A stretch of DNA of 64,000 nt from Paenibacillus spongiae (GTDB taxonomy: Bacteria > Bacillota > Bacilli > Paenibacillales > Paenibacillaceae). The notes below the pieces were generated by a model, which did not search any database, had not been told where the DNA came from, and worked only from the letters and a program-made list of their open reading frames with translations. Below are positions 1 to 8,537 of the stretch, piece after piece (within the stretch, counting starts at the first letter, position 1; the number at the start of each line of letters is the position of its first letter). The position numbers and the translations under genes were made by a program. Location: the NCBI RefSeq assembly GCF_024734895.1, contig NZ_CP091430.1, positions 5,412,501-5,476,500 on the forward strand, read 5' to 3'.

Positions 1-189
1 GGACACTTGCCATACATTCTGTATCCGTATTTGACGATCTACGATAACTTCACCAGCGAACCGATGGCGATCGGGCTCATATCCGTATTTGTCCTTGGTT
101 TGATGCTGCTCATCCCTTCTCTGTATTTGCTCATGAGGCTGTTCTTATTTGACGCCAATTACGTCCAGGGCAAACGGGAAAATCATTGA
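1..189 (+). CDS. cydB: Cytochrome bd ubiquinol oxidase subunit II, C-terminal end (partial)
   Basis: The frame is open from the first base of the window, so only the last 62 residues are seen. They begin GHLPYILYPYLTIYDNFTSE and continue into one long hydrophobic helix (about residues 20-46) with a short polar tail. This matches the last transmembrane helix of CydB, an integral membrane subunit of the quinol-oxidising, oxygen-reducing bd oxidase. A CydS-like microprotein follows 15 bases after the stop, which supports the call. The fragment is short, so assignment rests on the helix pattern and the neighbour. Confidence 0.7.
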   Translation, partial: GHLPYILYPYLTIYDNFTSEPMAIGLISVFVLGLMLLIPSLYLLMRLFLFDANYVQGKRENH

Positions 190-204
190 TTAGGAGGTAC
201 GCAA

Positions 205-309
205 ATGGACAACTTTAGCATATTCATTGCTCCGTTCCTCGTTTATGCTGCTGCGGTGGGCAGTTTATTCTGGTGGGGAGCGCGCAAACCGAAGACCAAG
301 AAGATGTAA
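205..309 (+). CDS. cydS: CydS-like small subunit of cytochrome bd oxidase (34 aa)
   Basis: A 34-residue ORF starts at ATG 205, six bases after a good ribosome binding site (AGGAGG, 192-197). It has a single hydrophobic helix (FSIFIAPFLVYAAAVGSLFWW) followed by a basic tail (RKPKTKK). Single-helix proteins of 30-40 residues encoded right after cydB (CydX in proteobacteria, CydS in Bacillaceae) are known bd-oxidase subunits that stabilise the heme site. Size, topology and position all fit. The family assignment is from context and topology, not from an alignment. Confidence 0.65.
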   Translation: MDNFSIFIAPFLVYAAAVGSLFWWGARKPKTKKM

Positions 310-429
310 GGATTATTCAACCACTCCCGCCTTCGTATGTTTCGGCCGGAATGCGCCCAATCTAATGAGGAGGGAACAAGCCATTCCCTCCCCTTTGCAG
401 CTGTCATGATTGAAAGGAGCGCTCATACG

Positions 430-570
430 ATGACATCTTCCCAAGGCCGGCGCCAAAGCGCATGGAAAAGCCGCAAGCAAAACCGAAAACCGCATGACAA
501 GATCAAATCGTTTGCTGAGATCTACAACGAATCCACCTCCAATGGAGCCGGATTCCGGAATCATGAATAA
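430..570 (+). CDS. Small basic hypothetical protein (46 aa)
   Basis: ATG 430 follows a clear ribosome binding site (AAAGGAG at about 412-418) and opens a 46-residue ORF that ends just before a terminator hairpin. The product is soluble and rich in Lys, Arg, Ser and Asn (it begins MTSSQGRRQSAWKSRKQNRK), with no membrane segment. I recognise no family. The in-frame ORF extends upstream to 337, but only the start at 430 has a ribosome binding site. It could be a small sporulation protein; that is a guess from composition only. Confidence 0.4.
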   Translation: MTSSQGRRQSAWKSRKQNRKPHDKIKSFAEIYNESTSNGAGFRNHE

Positions 571-596
571 GCGAAAACTGGCGTAATAAAGCGAGA

Positions 597-632
597 AAGG
601 CGCCTCCCGTGAATACGGGAGACGCCTTCTTG
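597..632. terminator. Intrinsic terminator between convergent genes
   Basis: The arms AAGGCGCCTCCCG and CGGGAGACGCCTT pair around a short TGAATA loop (one mismatch) and are followed by TCTTGTTTT on the plus strand. It sits between the plus-strand small ORF and the end of the minus-strand oxidoreductase gene, so it may serve both. Confidence 0.7.
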
Positions 633-652
633 TTTTATGCTCGTGCAGCCAA

Positions 653-1732
653 TTAGTCGAAGTAGATGGCTTTGCCTGTTTGGGAAGACTCGTAGATCGC
701 TTCCAGAATTTCGGAAACAACGAGCGCTTGCTCCGGCTTTACAATCAGCTCTTTGTCGTTCAGTACGGCATCGATCCAAGCGCGCGCTTCCAGCTCGGCA
801 GGATCGTCGCTTGCGCCTTCATAGAACGCCACGCCGCCGCTGTTCAGCTCAATGTCCTTCACATACAGACGGCTGTTTTCTTCGCCGTTAATTCTGAGAC
901 CGCTCTTCATGTCTGCGCCAGCTTTAGTACCGCAGAGGGTAACTTTCGCTTCGTCAACTTCAAGCGTGTTCAGCGCCCAGCTCGACTCAAGCACGACCGA
1001 TGCGCCGTTCTCCATCGTAATCATGGCGAAAGCGGAATCTTCAACGGTGAATTTCTTTGGATCCCATGGACCCCATGCGTTCGCAGCGTTCTCGGTTTGC
1101 GACAGCTTGTGGTAAGCGCGGCCAAGAACGACCTTCGGCTTGTAGTTGTCCATCATCCAAAGAACAAGGTCAAGCGCGTGCGTACCGATATCGATAAGCG
1201 GACCTCCGCCTTGTTTCTCTTCGTCCAAGAATACGCCCCAAGTCGGAACCGCACGGCGGCGAATTGCGTGTGCTTTGGCGAAGTATACTTCACCCAGCTC
1301 GCCCGACTCGCAAACTTGCTTCAGTGCGCGGCTGTCCGTACGGAAACGGTTGTTGTAGCCAATGCTGAGCTTCTTGCCGGTCTTCTTCGAAACTTCCAGC
1401 ATACGGCGAGCGTCTGCTGCAGTCTTAGCCATAGGCTTCTCGCAAAGTACATGCTTGTCCGCTTCCATTGCAGCGATCGCAATCTCTGCATGGGAGTCGT
1501 TCGGCGTACAAACGTGAATGACTTGGATGGAAGAATCCTTCAGAAGTTCTTTGTAATCGCTATATACTTTTGCATCGGAATTACCGTATTTCTCTTTTGC
1601 TTCTTCTGCACGCTCAACGACGATATCGCAGAACGCCACCATTTCGGCTTCTTTCACTTTGGAGAGGCTAGGCATATGCTTGCCATTGGCGATGCCGCCG
1701 CAGCCGATGATACCAATACGTACTTTAGACAT
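653..1732 (-). CDS. Gfo/Idh/MocA-family NAD(P)-dependent oxidoreductase
   Basis: The 359-residue product has an N-terminal Rossmann fold (GIIGCGGIA, residues 7-15). It also has the family EKP signature at 98-100, whose Lys contacts cofactor and substrate, and the catalytic-region motif DIGTHALDL at 181-189 (Asp181, His185). Members oxidise or reduce sugars, inositols or sugar derivatives in the cytoplasm; the substrate cannot be told from sequence. A divergent AraC regulator starts 163 bases away and probably controls it. Such pairs are common in Paenibacillus carbohydrate metabolism. The start ATG has GGAGGTAGAAGGA upstream. Confidence 0.9.
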   Translation of the reverse strand: MSKVRIGIIGCGGIANGKHMPSLSKVKEAEMVAFCDIVVERAEEAKEKYGNSDAKVYSDYKELLKDSSIQVIHVCTPNDSHAEIAIAAMEADKHVLCEKPMAKTAADARRMLEVSKKTGKKLSIGYNNRFRTDSRALKQVCESGELGEVYFAKAHAIRRRAVPTWGVFLDEEKQGGGPLIDIGTHALDLVLWMMDNYKPKVVLGRAYHKLSQTENAANAWGPWDPKKFTVEDSAFAMITMENGASVVLESSWALNTLEVDEAKVTLCGTKAGADMKSGLRINGEENSRLYVKDIELNSGGVAFYEGASDDPAELEARAWIDAVLNDKELIVKPEQALVVSEILEAIYESSQTGKAIYFD

Positions 1733-1895
1733 GATTTCCTTCTACCTCCATATCGAATCGGTTAGATCGTCGTAATATTACATTGAATGACTGTGCGCAA
1801 TGCACTAGAATAAGTATAGTTGAAACGATAGATGAATTACTAGGTTCGGAATGGCGAAGCTTTTATGTGATTTTGTCAAGTTGAGAGGTGGTAGC

Positions 1896-2765
1896 GTGGA
1901 ATTTTATAATGAGAAGGTCGCTTATGAAAACCCTCTTTTGTCCCTTAAAGTCTTTCAATCGCAGCGCAATCATGACTTTTTCATCAATTGGCACTACCAT
2001 CGCGAGCTTGAGCTTCTTCTGGTCAATGATGGTATGCTCGACGTATATATCGAGGATGAAGTGCATCGGTTGAACGCGGGCGATATCGCCATTATTGGCG
2101 CCAAGCAGCTCCACCGTGACCGGAGCCTCGGATTGCCGATGAATTATATTGTGCTGCAATTTGATTTGGAGCAATTTTTCGACCATAGCACGATGCCTTA
2201 TATGCGCTACTTCTCCGAGGAGAAATCGCCGCTCAGCCTGGCGAACTACATCTTTCGCGAGAACGAGCATGCCCGGCTGGAGGCCGCCGACTGCATCAGG
2301 GCGATCTTCAAGGAAGTCACCTTCAAGCAGATCGGCTACGAGCTTGCCGTAAACATGATCATCAAGAGGCTTCTCCTGCTTATTATCCGGAACGATACGA
2401 AGAAAGTGCTGATGGAGGGCGAAGATTTCGATCGTGCGCGGCTGCGGGCCGTTCTCGATTATGTCGAGAATCACTTGACCGACCGCATTCAGGTCGAGGA
2501 AGTGTGCAAGCTGGCCAATATGAGCTATTACTATTTCGTTAAGTTCTTCAAGAAGGCGATCGGATTATCCTTCACGGAATATGTCAATTACCGCAAAATC
2601 AAATGGGCGGAGCGCATTCTGCTCACGAAGGATATGAGTGTGTCAGCCGTGGGCGACCATATCGGCATGCCCAACATGGCCCATTTCTATAAAATGTTCA
2701 AGAAATATAACGACTGCTCCCCGAAGCAGTTTCAAAAACGGATGCTGGCCTGGGGGCGTCAATAA
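1896..2765 (+). CDS. AraC-family transcriptional regulator with cupin-like N-terminus
   Basis: The N-terminal half contains a cupin-type sensing motif (NWHYHRELELLLVNDG). The last ~100 residues form the AraC double helix-turn-helix (VEEVCKLANMSYYYFVKFFK, then a second helix pair ending SPKQFQ). I prefer the GTG start at 1896 because GAGAGGTGG lies directly upstream. An ATG at 1851 in the same frame has no ribosome binding site. It is divergent from the Gfo/Idh/MocA oxidoreductase gene, so it likely activates that gene in response to a sugar-like ligand. Confidence 0.88.
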   Translation: MEFYNEKVAYENPLLSLKVFQSQRNHDFFINWHYHRELELLLVNDGMLDVYIEDEVHRLNAGDIAIIGAKQLHRDRSLGLPMNYIVLQFDLEQFFDHSTMPYMRYFSEEKSPLSLANYIFRENEHARLEAADCIRAIFKEVTFKQIGYELAVNMIIKRLLLLIIRNDTKKVLMEGEDFDRARLRAVLDYVENHLTDRIQVEEVCKLANMSYYYFVKFFKKAIGLSFTEYVNYRKIKWAERILLTKDMSVSAVGDHIGMPNMAHFYKMFKKYNDCSPKQFQKRMLAWGRQ

Positions 2766-2863
2766 CGCACGACCCCAGTTATGCAGATCATGGCAGGCAT
2801 CAGCCACTGCTAATCTGCGCGGGCTGACCGGCAGACACAGGCCGAACTTCATGTAACGCAACG

Positions 2864-2909
2864 AAAAAGCCCGGTTCACCGATATTACTTCGGAGCTCCG
2901 AGCTTTTTT
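2864..2909 (-). terminator. Terminator overlapping the end of phoP
   Basis: Read on the minus strand, AAAAAAGCTCGG and CCGGGCTTTTT pair over about 11 bases around a loop of ~23 bases, and the downstream arm ends in five T. The upstream arm lies inside the last codons of phoP, so the hairpin straddles the stop codon. Confidence 0.5.
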
Positions 2910-3604
2910 GGCATAACGAGCTTGTAGCCGACCCCGCGGATCGATTCAATCTGAACCGATTGCTGGCCGAGTTCTAATTTCTTGCGCAGCGAGCTGACAT
3001 GGACATCCACCGTACGCTGGCCGCCGATGTAATCGAAGCCCCATACGACGTTCATGAGATCGTCCCGCGTAATGACCATGCCGGGCCGTTGAACCAGATA
3101 CAGCAGCACCTCGAATTCCTTCGGACGAAGCGGCACCGTCTCCCCGTTGAGAATAACCTCGTACTTCTCCGGATAGATGGACAGATCCCCGGCCGTAATG
3201 ACCTTCTCGGTCGTTTCAGGCACTTTGCCTTCCTCGTTATTGGTCCGGCGGAGAACGGCCGACACCCTTGCGAGAAGCTCTGCGACGCCGAACGGCTTGG
3301 TGATATAATCGTCCGCTCCCCGGCGCAGTCCTTGCACGACTTCCTCTTCCGCGTTACGGGCGGTCAACACGACAACCGGTGTACGGTTGCCGCTTTGACG
3401 CAGCCTTGATAATATTTCAAACCCGTTCATTCCCGGCAGCATAATATCCAGAATAATTAAATCGAATGTCCGCTGCAGCGCTACCTGCAACCCTTCCGAG
3501 CCGTGGTCGATGACTGTCGTATCGTACCCCTCCTGCGTAAGGTTGTAGGAGAGCAGCCTGGCCAGCGTCGGTTCGTCTTCTATGACTAGCACTCTTTGCG
3601 ACAT
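2885..3604 (-). CDS. phoP: PhoB/PhoP-type response regulator
   Basis: The 239-residue protein has an N-terminal receiver domain: acidic pocket Asp10/Glu11, phospho-acceptor Asp53 in LIILDIMLPG, and Lys in YITKPFG. A C-terminal winged-helix OmpR/PhoB DNA-binding domain follows (RPKEFEVLLYL, then VDVHVSSLRKKL). I chose the ATG at 3604 because GGGGG lies before it; a longer in-frame reading from 3658 adds 18 residues of no known domain. The histidine kinase gene that follows on the same strand upstream in coordinates is its likely partner. The pair matches the phosphate-starvation PhoP-PhoR system, though other OmpR pairs cannot be excluded. Confidence 0.88.
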   Translation of the reverse strand: MSQRVLVIEDEPTLARLLSYNLTQEGYDTTVIDHGSEGLQVALQRTFDLIILDIMLPGMNGFEILSRLRQSGNRTPVVVLTARNAEEEVVQGLRRGADDYITKPFGVAELLARVSAVLRRTNNEEGKVPETTEKVITAGDLSIYPEKYEVILNGETVPLRPKEFEVLLYLVQRPGMVITRDDLMNVVWGFDYIGGQRTVDVHVSSLRKKLELGQQSVQIESIRGVGYKLVMPKKLGAPK

Positions 3605-3720
3605 GAGAACCCCCAGCTTCCTAGCTTGTTCCTTAAGCACATTACTTAGCCTTAACAAAAGTAATCATAACATTTTTAATCAGGGCGGGTAAACCTTTTT
3701 GTACCCCGCCCGTCCTGGCT

Positions 3721-5529
3721 TTACTCCTGCACAACGGGCAATTCGATGGTAAAGGTCGAACCGATGCCGACTTGACTCTCTACCATGATGGTACCCTTAT
3801 GCAGCTCGACCAAATGTTTGACGATCGACAGTCCCAGACCAGTGCCGCCTGAACCTCGCGAACGCGCTTTGTCCACCCGGTAGAACCGTTCGAATATCCG
3901 AGGCAAATCCTTCTTCGGAATGCCGATGCCGGTGTCGGAGATGCTGATTCGGATATGATCGTAATCCGCATCCGCTTGATCTAGCATATGGTCCGTCATA
4001 ACAGGCTCAACCATGATCGTAACCCGGCCTCCATTGGCGGTATAGCTGATGCCGTTGGCGAGCAGGTTCATCACGATTTGCCTGAGCCGATCCTCATCCG
4101 CTTCGACGAAGAGCCCTTCCTCCACGTTCATGATCAGCGTGATATGCTTGCGCGCGGCTTCCGAAGCCATGAGCTCCACGATCTTCGCAATGAAGCCCGG
4201 CAGCTCGATAGGCGAGAATTGCAGCGGAATGCGCCGTGACTCGATCTTGGACAGCTCCAATATATCGCCGATTAGACGGTTTAGCCTGTCGCTCTCGTCA
4301 TAAATGATCTGCAGGAAGGAGCGCGTCGTCTCCGGATCGTTAACCGCACCGCCGAGAAGCGTCTCCGCGAAGCCCTTAACCGCCGCAAGCGGCGTCTTCA
4401 GCTCATGGGAAACATTAGCCACGAATTCGCTCCGCATCCGCTCCAGCCGGCGTATGGCCGAGACGTCCTGGAGAACGAGCAGCACCCCGTTGAATTCTTC
4501 ATTGTCCTCGAAGATCGGAACCAGGTTCAGGTCGAGCAGCCGCTCCTCCGGAAAGTAGAAGGTCATCTCTTCCCTGAGGCGTTCCTTCCTTTCCAGTCCG
4601 TCCTGGATGATTTGCGTCAGCTCGAACTGCTGCTTCGCTTCCGCGAAATGGCGGCCAACAAGCTCCTGCGCAGCAATGCCGAGCACCTCTTCGGCGAACC
4701 GGTTCAATAAGACGATCCGCCCCGTACGGTCGATCATCACGATCCCGTCAATCATGTTGTCGAGGACGCTTTCGAGATGATTCTCGTTCTGGTTAATGCG
4801 GGACATCTGCACCTGCAAACTGTCTGCCATCGCATTGATCGCAAGGCCGAGCTCGCCGATCTCGTCTTTGTTCTTGAACGTCACGCGTGCCTGATATTCC
4901 ATGTTCTTAATGCGCTTGGCGACTTCCGTTATCTTCTCCAGCGGGCGCGTCAGCCCCCGGGCGATCCGGTAACTGACCAGAGCAGCTATGACGAATAGAA
5001 TCAATAAGCCGATGATCAACACGGCCCAAATATGCTGCACGCTTCGATCCACTGTCTTCAAGCTGAGCGCAAGCCGGATCATATCCGAATCCGGATTATC
5101 GGGGTCTACTCGCTTAGCTACGTATAAGAGATTCTGGTCCAATGTATCGCTATGCCGGATTGTCCGGCCGACACCGCTTTTCTTCGCTTCCTGCACTTCG
5201 GTCCGGTCGGAATGATTATCCATCGTCCGCGGATCATGGTCCGAATCGCCAAGAACCGTGCCGTTCCCGTCTATGAACGTAACCCTGGCATCCGTAATTT
5301 GCTTGAGCTGTTTGGCTTGCTCCGTATAATAATTGTACAACGTATCGGGTTCGCCATGCCGCCACTCCATCTGTCTAAGAATAATGTTCATCTCGCGCAC
5401 CATATTATCCTGGAGCGCTTCGATATGGTTATCCTTGAACGTCTTGCCCATCAGCAGCCCGGCGGCCAGCACTGATGATCCGACCATGACAATCATAATC
5501 ATGGTCAGCCGCATTCGAAAACTGTTCAT
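3721..5529 (-). CDS. phoR: PhoR-type sensor histidine kinase (HAMP-PAS-HisKA-HATPase)
   Basis: The 602-residue membrane kinase has a first transmembrane helix at about residues 7-27, an extracytoplasmic domain of ~135 residues and a second helix at about 168-188. HAMP and a PAS domain (LDNMIDGIVMID, with NRFAEEVLG) follow. The dimerisation/phosphotransfer motif FVANVSHELKTPL places the phosphorylated His at about 375. The C-terminal ATPase boxes are clear (N-box NLLANGISY, G1 DTGIGIPKKD, G2 GGTGLGLSIV). ATG 5529 has GGAGGA eight bases upstream. The gene is transcribed just ahead of the response regulator (gap 116 bases). The domain order is that of PhoR/WalK kinases. Confidence 0.87.
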   Translation of the reverse strand: MNSFRMRLTMIMIVMVGSSVLAAGLLMGKTFKDNHIEALQDNMVREMNIILRQMEWRHGEPDTLYNYYTEQAKQLKQITDARVTFIDGNGTVLGDSDHDPRTMDNHSDRTEVQEAKKSGVGRTIRHSDTLDQNLLYVAKRVDPDNPDSDMIRLALSLKTVDRSVQHIWAVLIIGLLILFVIAALVSYRIARGLTRPLEKITEVAKRIKNMEYQARVTFKNKDEIGELGLAINAMADSLQVQMSRINQNENHLESVLDNMIDGIVMIDRTGRIVLLNRFAEEVLGIAAQELVGRHFAEAKQQFELTQIIQDGLERKERLREEMTFYFPEERLLDLNLVPIFEDNEEFNGVLLVLQDVSAIRRLERMRSEFVANVSHELKTPLAAVKGFAETLLGGAVNDPETTRSFLQIIYDESDRLNRLIGDILELSKIESRRIPLQFSPIELPGFIAKIVELMASEAARKHITLIMNVEEGLFVEADEDRLRQIVMNLLANGISYTANGGRVTIMVEPVMTDHMLDQADADYDHIRISISDTGIGIPKKDLPRIFERFYRVDKARSRGSGGTGLGLSIVKHLVELHKGTIMVESQVGIGSTFTIELPVVQE

Positions 5530-5575
5530 GTTCCTCGTCCTCCAGCATGTCACTTGTCCCTAATCGTACCTGTCC

Positions 5576-6637
5576 CTAACCGTGCGCGCCAGTCTTTCGA
5601 TTGTTAAGTTTGTGTAAAACATAATGATGCAGCGTCGCGAGCGGCTGCTGAATCAGAATCGACAATACGACCGGGACGGCGGCCAGCGGGCTGAAGTAAC
5701 CCATTGCAAGCACAATGCCTAGTGATATATTGCGCATTCCGGAGGCATATGAAACAGTCGTTATAATCTCAGCGTTCTTATATGGAAGCGCACCTATGAA
5801 TCCGATCGCGTAGCAAATGCCGACCATAAGGACCGCAAGCGGCACGATGCGGATCAGGTCGCTCTTCAAGGCTGCCGCTTGAGGCGCAATAGCCGATGCG
5901 TTCAGTACGACGACGGCGACGAAACACAGCTTCGACAGCGGCGCGGCGACTGGTTGAACCGCCTGCTGAATCCGTCCCTTGGACAGCTCAAAGAGCAGCA
6001 CGCCGACGGCCGTCGGCAGCACGATGATAACGAGCAAATCGGTCATCATCTGCATCGTATCCGCCTGTACGTCCGTATGGAACAGCAGATGAATTCCAGC
6101 CGGCACGACCAAGGGACTAAGGGCGGAATCGATGACAACCATCGCCAGCATTAACGGAACGCTGCCGCCGGACATGCCTACCCACAGGACGGTCGAAACC
6201 CCGAGCGGAATGATGGTAAACAGGACAAAGCCGACGACGTAGGGAGAGTCCGCGCCGAACAGCAGCGAGCTTAGACCATACGCGACCAGAGGCGATAGCA
6301 CATGCGTAAGGATAAAGGTCCGCAGCATGATGCCCGGCCGCCGCAGCACCGTCCCTAATTGGCGCACACCGCAGCCGATCGCCATCGTCAACGTGACATA
6401 AGCGAATAAATACGGAACAGCGGGCACGAACCGCGATAGATGCGATGAAAAAATAAATCCCAGGACAAGGGATCCAGGGATAATAAGAAACATCCATTGT
6501 TCAAACCTTCTGTTGAAGGCCAATCCGAAACTGCGCGTAACGCATCCCTCTTTTTCTTCTCTTGCTTCGCTTCTGTCAATCAGGCTGTCCGCGATCGAGC
6601 GCTGACGCTCACCCGCCTGCGGCGTCAGCTGCGGCAA
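5576..6637 (-). CDS. Bile acid:sodium symporter (BASS) family membrane transporter
   Basis: From about residue 46 onward the product is a string of hydrophobic helices (eight to nine) of the BASS/arsenite-permease fold. It has helix-breaking glycines and GVRQLGTVLRRPG after the second helix. Substrates in this family include organic anions, pantoate and keto acids; this one cannot be told. The start is doubtful: the longest reading begins at TTG 6637 with no ribosome binding site and adds a charged ~40-residue tail unusual for the family. Translation may begin near 6500, close to the conserved FNRRFEQWMFL. It ends 46 bases before the phoR start. Confidence 0.75.
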   Translation of the reverse strand: MPQLTPQAGERQRSIADSLIDRSEAREEKEGCVTRSFGLAFNRRFEQWMFLIIPGSLVLGFIFSSHLSRFVPAVPYLFAYVTLTMAIGCGVRQLGTVLRRPGIMLRTFILTHVLSPLVAYGLSSLLFGADSPYVVGFVLFTIIPLGVSTVLWVGMSGGSVPLMLAMVVIDSALSPLVVPAGIHLLFHTDVQADTMQMMTDLLVIIVLPTAVGVLLFELSKGRIQQAVQPVAAPLSKLCFVAVVVLNASAIAPQAAALKSDLIRIVPLAVLMVGICYAIGFIGALPYKNAEIITTVSYASGMRNISLGIVLAMGYFSPLAAVPVVLSILIQQPLATLHHYVLHKLNNRKTGAHG

Positions 6638-6686
6638 AGAGCTGCCGATGCTGACGTCGTTAGAGCCCGGCTAAGCAGAGGGTAGT

Positions 6687-8231
6687 CTATTTGAATACCG
6701 GTTCTTTGAATTGTGCGAGCTTGGCAAACGAGTCCTGCTCGACTTCGGCGTGCAGGCTGTTGCCGTGCGCGTCCATCGTGACGATGGCTGCGAAGCCTTC
6801 GGTCTCCAGATGCCACATTGCTTCCGGAATGCCGAATTCCATGAAATCGACGCTGTTTACGTTCTTGAAGCATTGCGCGTAATATTGCGCCGCTCCGCCG
6901 ATCGCGTTCAAGTATACCGCTCCATGCTCTTGAAGAGCGGCCAGTGTCTTCGCGCCCATGCCGCCTTTGCCGATCACCGCGCGGATGCCGAATTTCTTGA
7001 TGATATCGCCTTGATAAGGCTCCTCGCGAATACTGGTGGTCGGTCCGGCCGCCTTCACCTGCCAGCCCTGCTCATCTTTGAGCATAACCGGACCGCAATG
7101 GTAAATAACGGCTCCATTCAGATCGATTGGCGCATCATGATCCATCAAGTGCTTATGCAGGGCGTCGCGGCCTGTGTGCATCTCGCCGTTAATGATGACG
7201 ATGTCGCCTACTTTCAGGCTGCGTACCTGCTCTTCCGTGATCGGCGTTTGGAGCACAACCTCCCGGCGCTCCTCTTGGCCTGTAACCGCATCGGCTGCGG
7301 CATCCGCTGCGGACGATTTCATCGGTGTATCTGAACCATTCGGGTAGATCCACTCTTTAATTTCGCCTGTTTCCGCATTGAGCAGGACGCCTTGACGGCG
7401 GTATGCCCAGCAGTTATACGCCACCGATACGAAGTAGCTCGCCGGCAGACGGTTCATGACGCCTACTTTGCAGCCGAGCAGCGTCACTTGTCCGCCGAAG
7501 CCCATCGTCCCGATGCCGAGCTTGTTCGCATTGTCGAGAACGTAATCCTCCAGCTGCGCGAGCTCCGGAATCGGGTTCACATCGTCGACGTGGCGGAACA
7601 GCTGCTGCTTGGCCAGCTCATAGCCCGTCGTACGGTCGCCGCCTATGCCCACCCCGATAAAACCGGCGCTGCAGCCTTGTCCTTGTGCCTGGTATACGGC
7701 ATGCAGGATACATTTGCGGATCCCGTCCAGATCGCGGCCCGCCTTGCCAAGCCCTTCGAGCTCGGTCGGCAGGCTGTACTGAATGTTCTTATTCTCGCAG
7801 CCGCCGCCCTTCAGGATCAAGCGGACGTCTACGTCATCCTTCTCCCATTGTTCAAAATGAATGACCGGCGTGCCGGGTCCGAGATTATCCCCTGTATTCG
7901 CCCCCGTCAGCGAGTCGACGGAGTTCGTCCGCAGCTTGCCGTCCTTCGTCGCGCGCGCGATCGCATTGCGAATCTGCTGCTTCATCACGATTTGGTTGGC
8001 ACCTACCGGCGTATGGACGATAAAGGTTGGCATACCGGTATCTTGACAGATCGGGGAGACATTATTCTCCGCCATCTCAATATTGGTAGCGATCGTCGAA
8101 AGCGACAGGCCTGCACGCGTTGCGCGGTCTTCCGCCTCCTTGGCCGCTTGAATCGTCTTGCGTACATCCCCCGGAAGATTGGTGGACGTTTCGACAATAA
8201 GGTTATAGACGCTTTGTTCAAACTGCTGCAT
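6687..8231 (-). CDS. Fumarate hydratase, class I (iron-sulfur)
   Basis: The 514-residue cytoplasmic enzyme joins the alpha part (residues ~1-280) and beta part (~310-514) of class I fumarases in one chain. Visible signatures are the cluster-region Cys in CQDTGMPTF (about 62), KGGGCENKN, and in the beta part GPTTSIREE and GKGGMGAKT. Class I enzymes use a [4Fe-4S] cluster to interconvert fumarate and malate in the TCA cycle. Length matches the fused form (~500-550). A GAGGAG sequence lies 15 bases before ATG 8231. A related enzyme, tartrate dehydratase, has the same fold, but fumarase is far more likely here. Confidence 0.9.
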   Translation of the reverse strand: MQQFEQSVYNLIVETSTNLPGDVRKTIQAAKEAEDRATRAGLSLSTIATNIEMAENNVSPICQDTGMPTFIVHTPVGANQIVMKQQIRNAIARATKDGKLRTNSVDSLTGANTGDNLGPGTPVIHFEQWEKDDVDVRLILKGGGCENKNIQYSLPTELEGLGKAGRDLDGIRKCILHAVYQAQGQGCSAGFIGVGIGGDRTTGYELAKQQLFRHVDDVNPIPELAQLEDYVLDNANKLGIGTMGFGGQVTLLGCKVGVMNRLPASYFVSVAYNCWAYRRQGVLLNAETGEIKEWIYPNGSDTPMKSSAADAAADAVTGQEERREVVLQTPITEEQVRSLKVGDIVIINGEMHTGRDALHKHLMDHDAPIDLNGAVIYHCGPVMLKDEQGWQVKAAGPTTSIREEPYQGDIIKKFGIRAVIGKGGMGAKTLAALQEHGAVYLNAIGGAAQYYAQCFKNVNSVDFMEFGIPEAMWHLETEGFAAIVTMDAHGNSLHAEVEQDSFAKLAQFKEPVFK

Positions 8232-8330
8232 GGGTCCAGCTGACTCCTCTCTCTAGTCGCATTTCTAGTTTAACTATATAATATAATAGCATATACCATC
8301 GGTTTGGTATAACCTTTGTAAAGCTTGGAA

Positions 8331-8400
8331 GAACGGCTTTTGCCGTCCTTTGCGGCAAAGGAGGTTTCTTCCTCCTAACAAGGTCAGACAAGCGCTGACG
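8331..8400. other. Cluster of short hairpins in the fumarase/yfbR intergenic region
   Basis: The 306-base gap (8232-8537) holds no gene. Within it lie closely packed inverted repeats: ACGGC/GCCGT (8333-8346), TTTGCC/GGCAAA (8339-8359, sharing bases with the first), AGGAGG/CCTCCT (8359-8376) and GTCAG/CTGAC (8383-8399). The first two are mutually exclusive and the third could hide an SD-like AGGAGG. I see no long T-run. It could be a leader structure of either divergent gene. The rest of the gap shows nothing I can name. Confidence 0.3.
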
Positions 8401-8537
8401 TAAAGCTTATTCATTGCTGGACTTGCAATAAAAGCCGCATATATCGCCGCTGCTGCGGTATTTGCCTCGGTAATCCGGCCTATTGCGGCATCTCTTAGCC
8501 TATAAATCTCTTCGCTTGTTTGAAAGGAGCCTTTCTA

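Noticed and set aside
680..1765. A 361-codon plus-strand ORF opposite the Gfo/Idh/MocA gene
   Set aside because: Its product has no recognisable fold or ribosome binding site, while the opposite strand encodes a full oxidoreductase; it is a shadow of GC-biased codon use.
7392..8243. A 283-codon plus-strand ORF opposite fumarase
   Set aside because: Low-complexity Arg/Ala/Leu product with no site, fully antisense to a clear class I fumarase.
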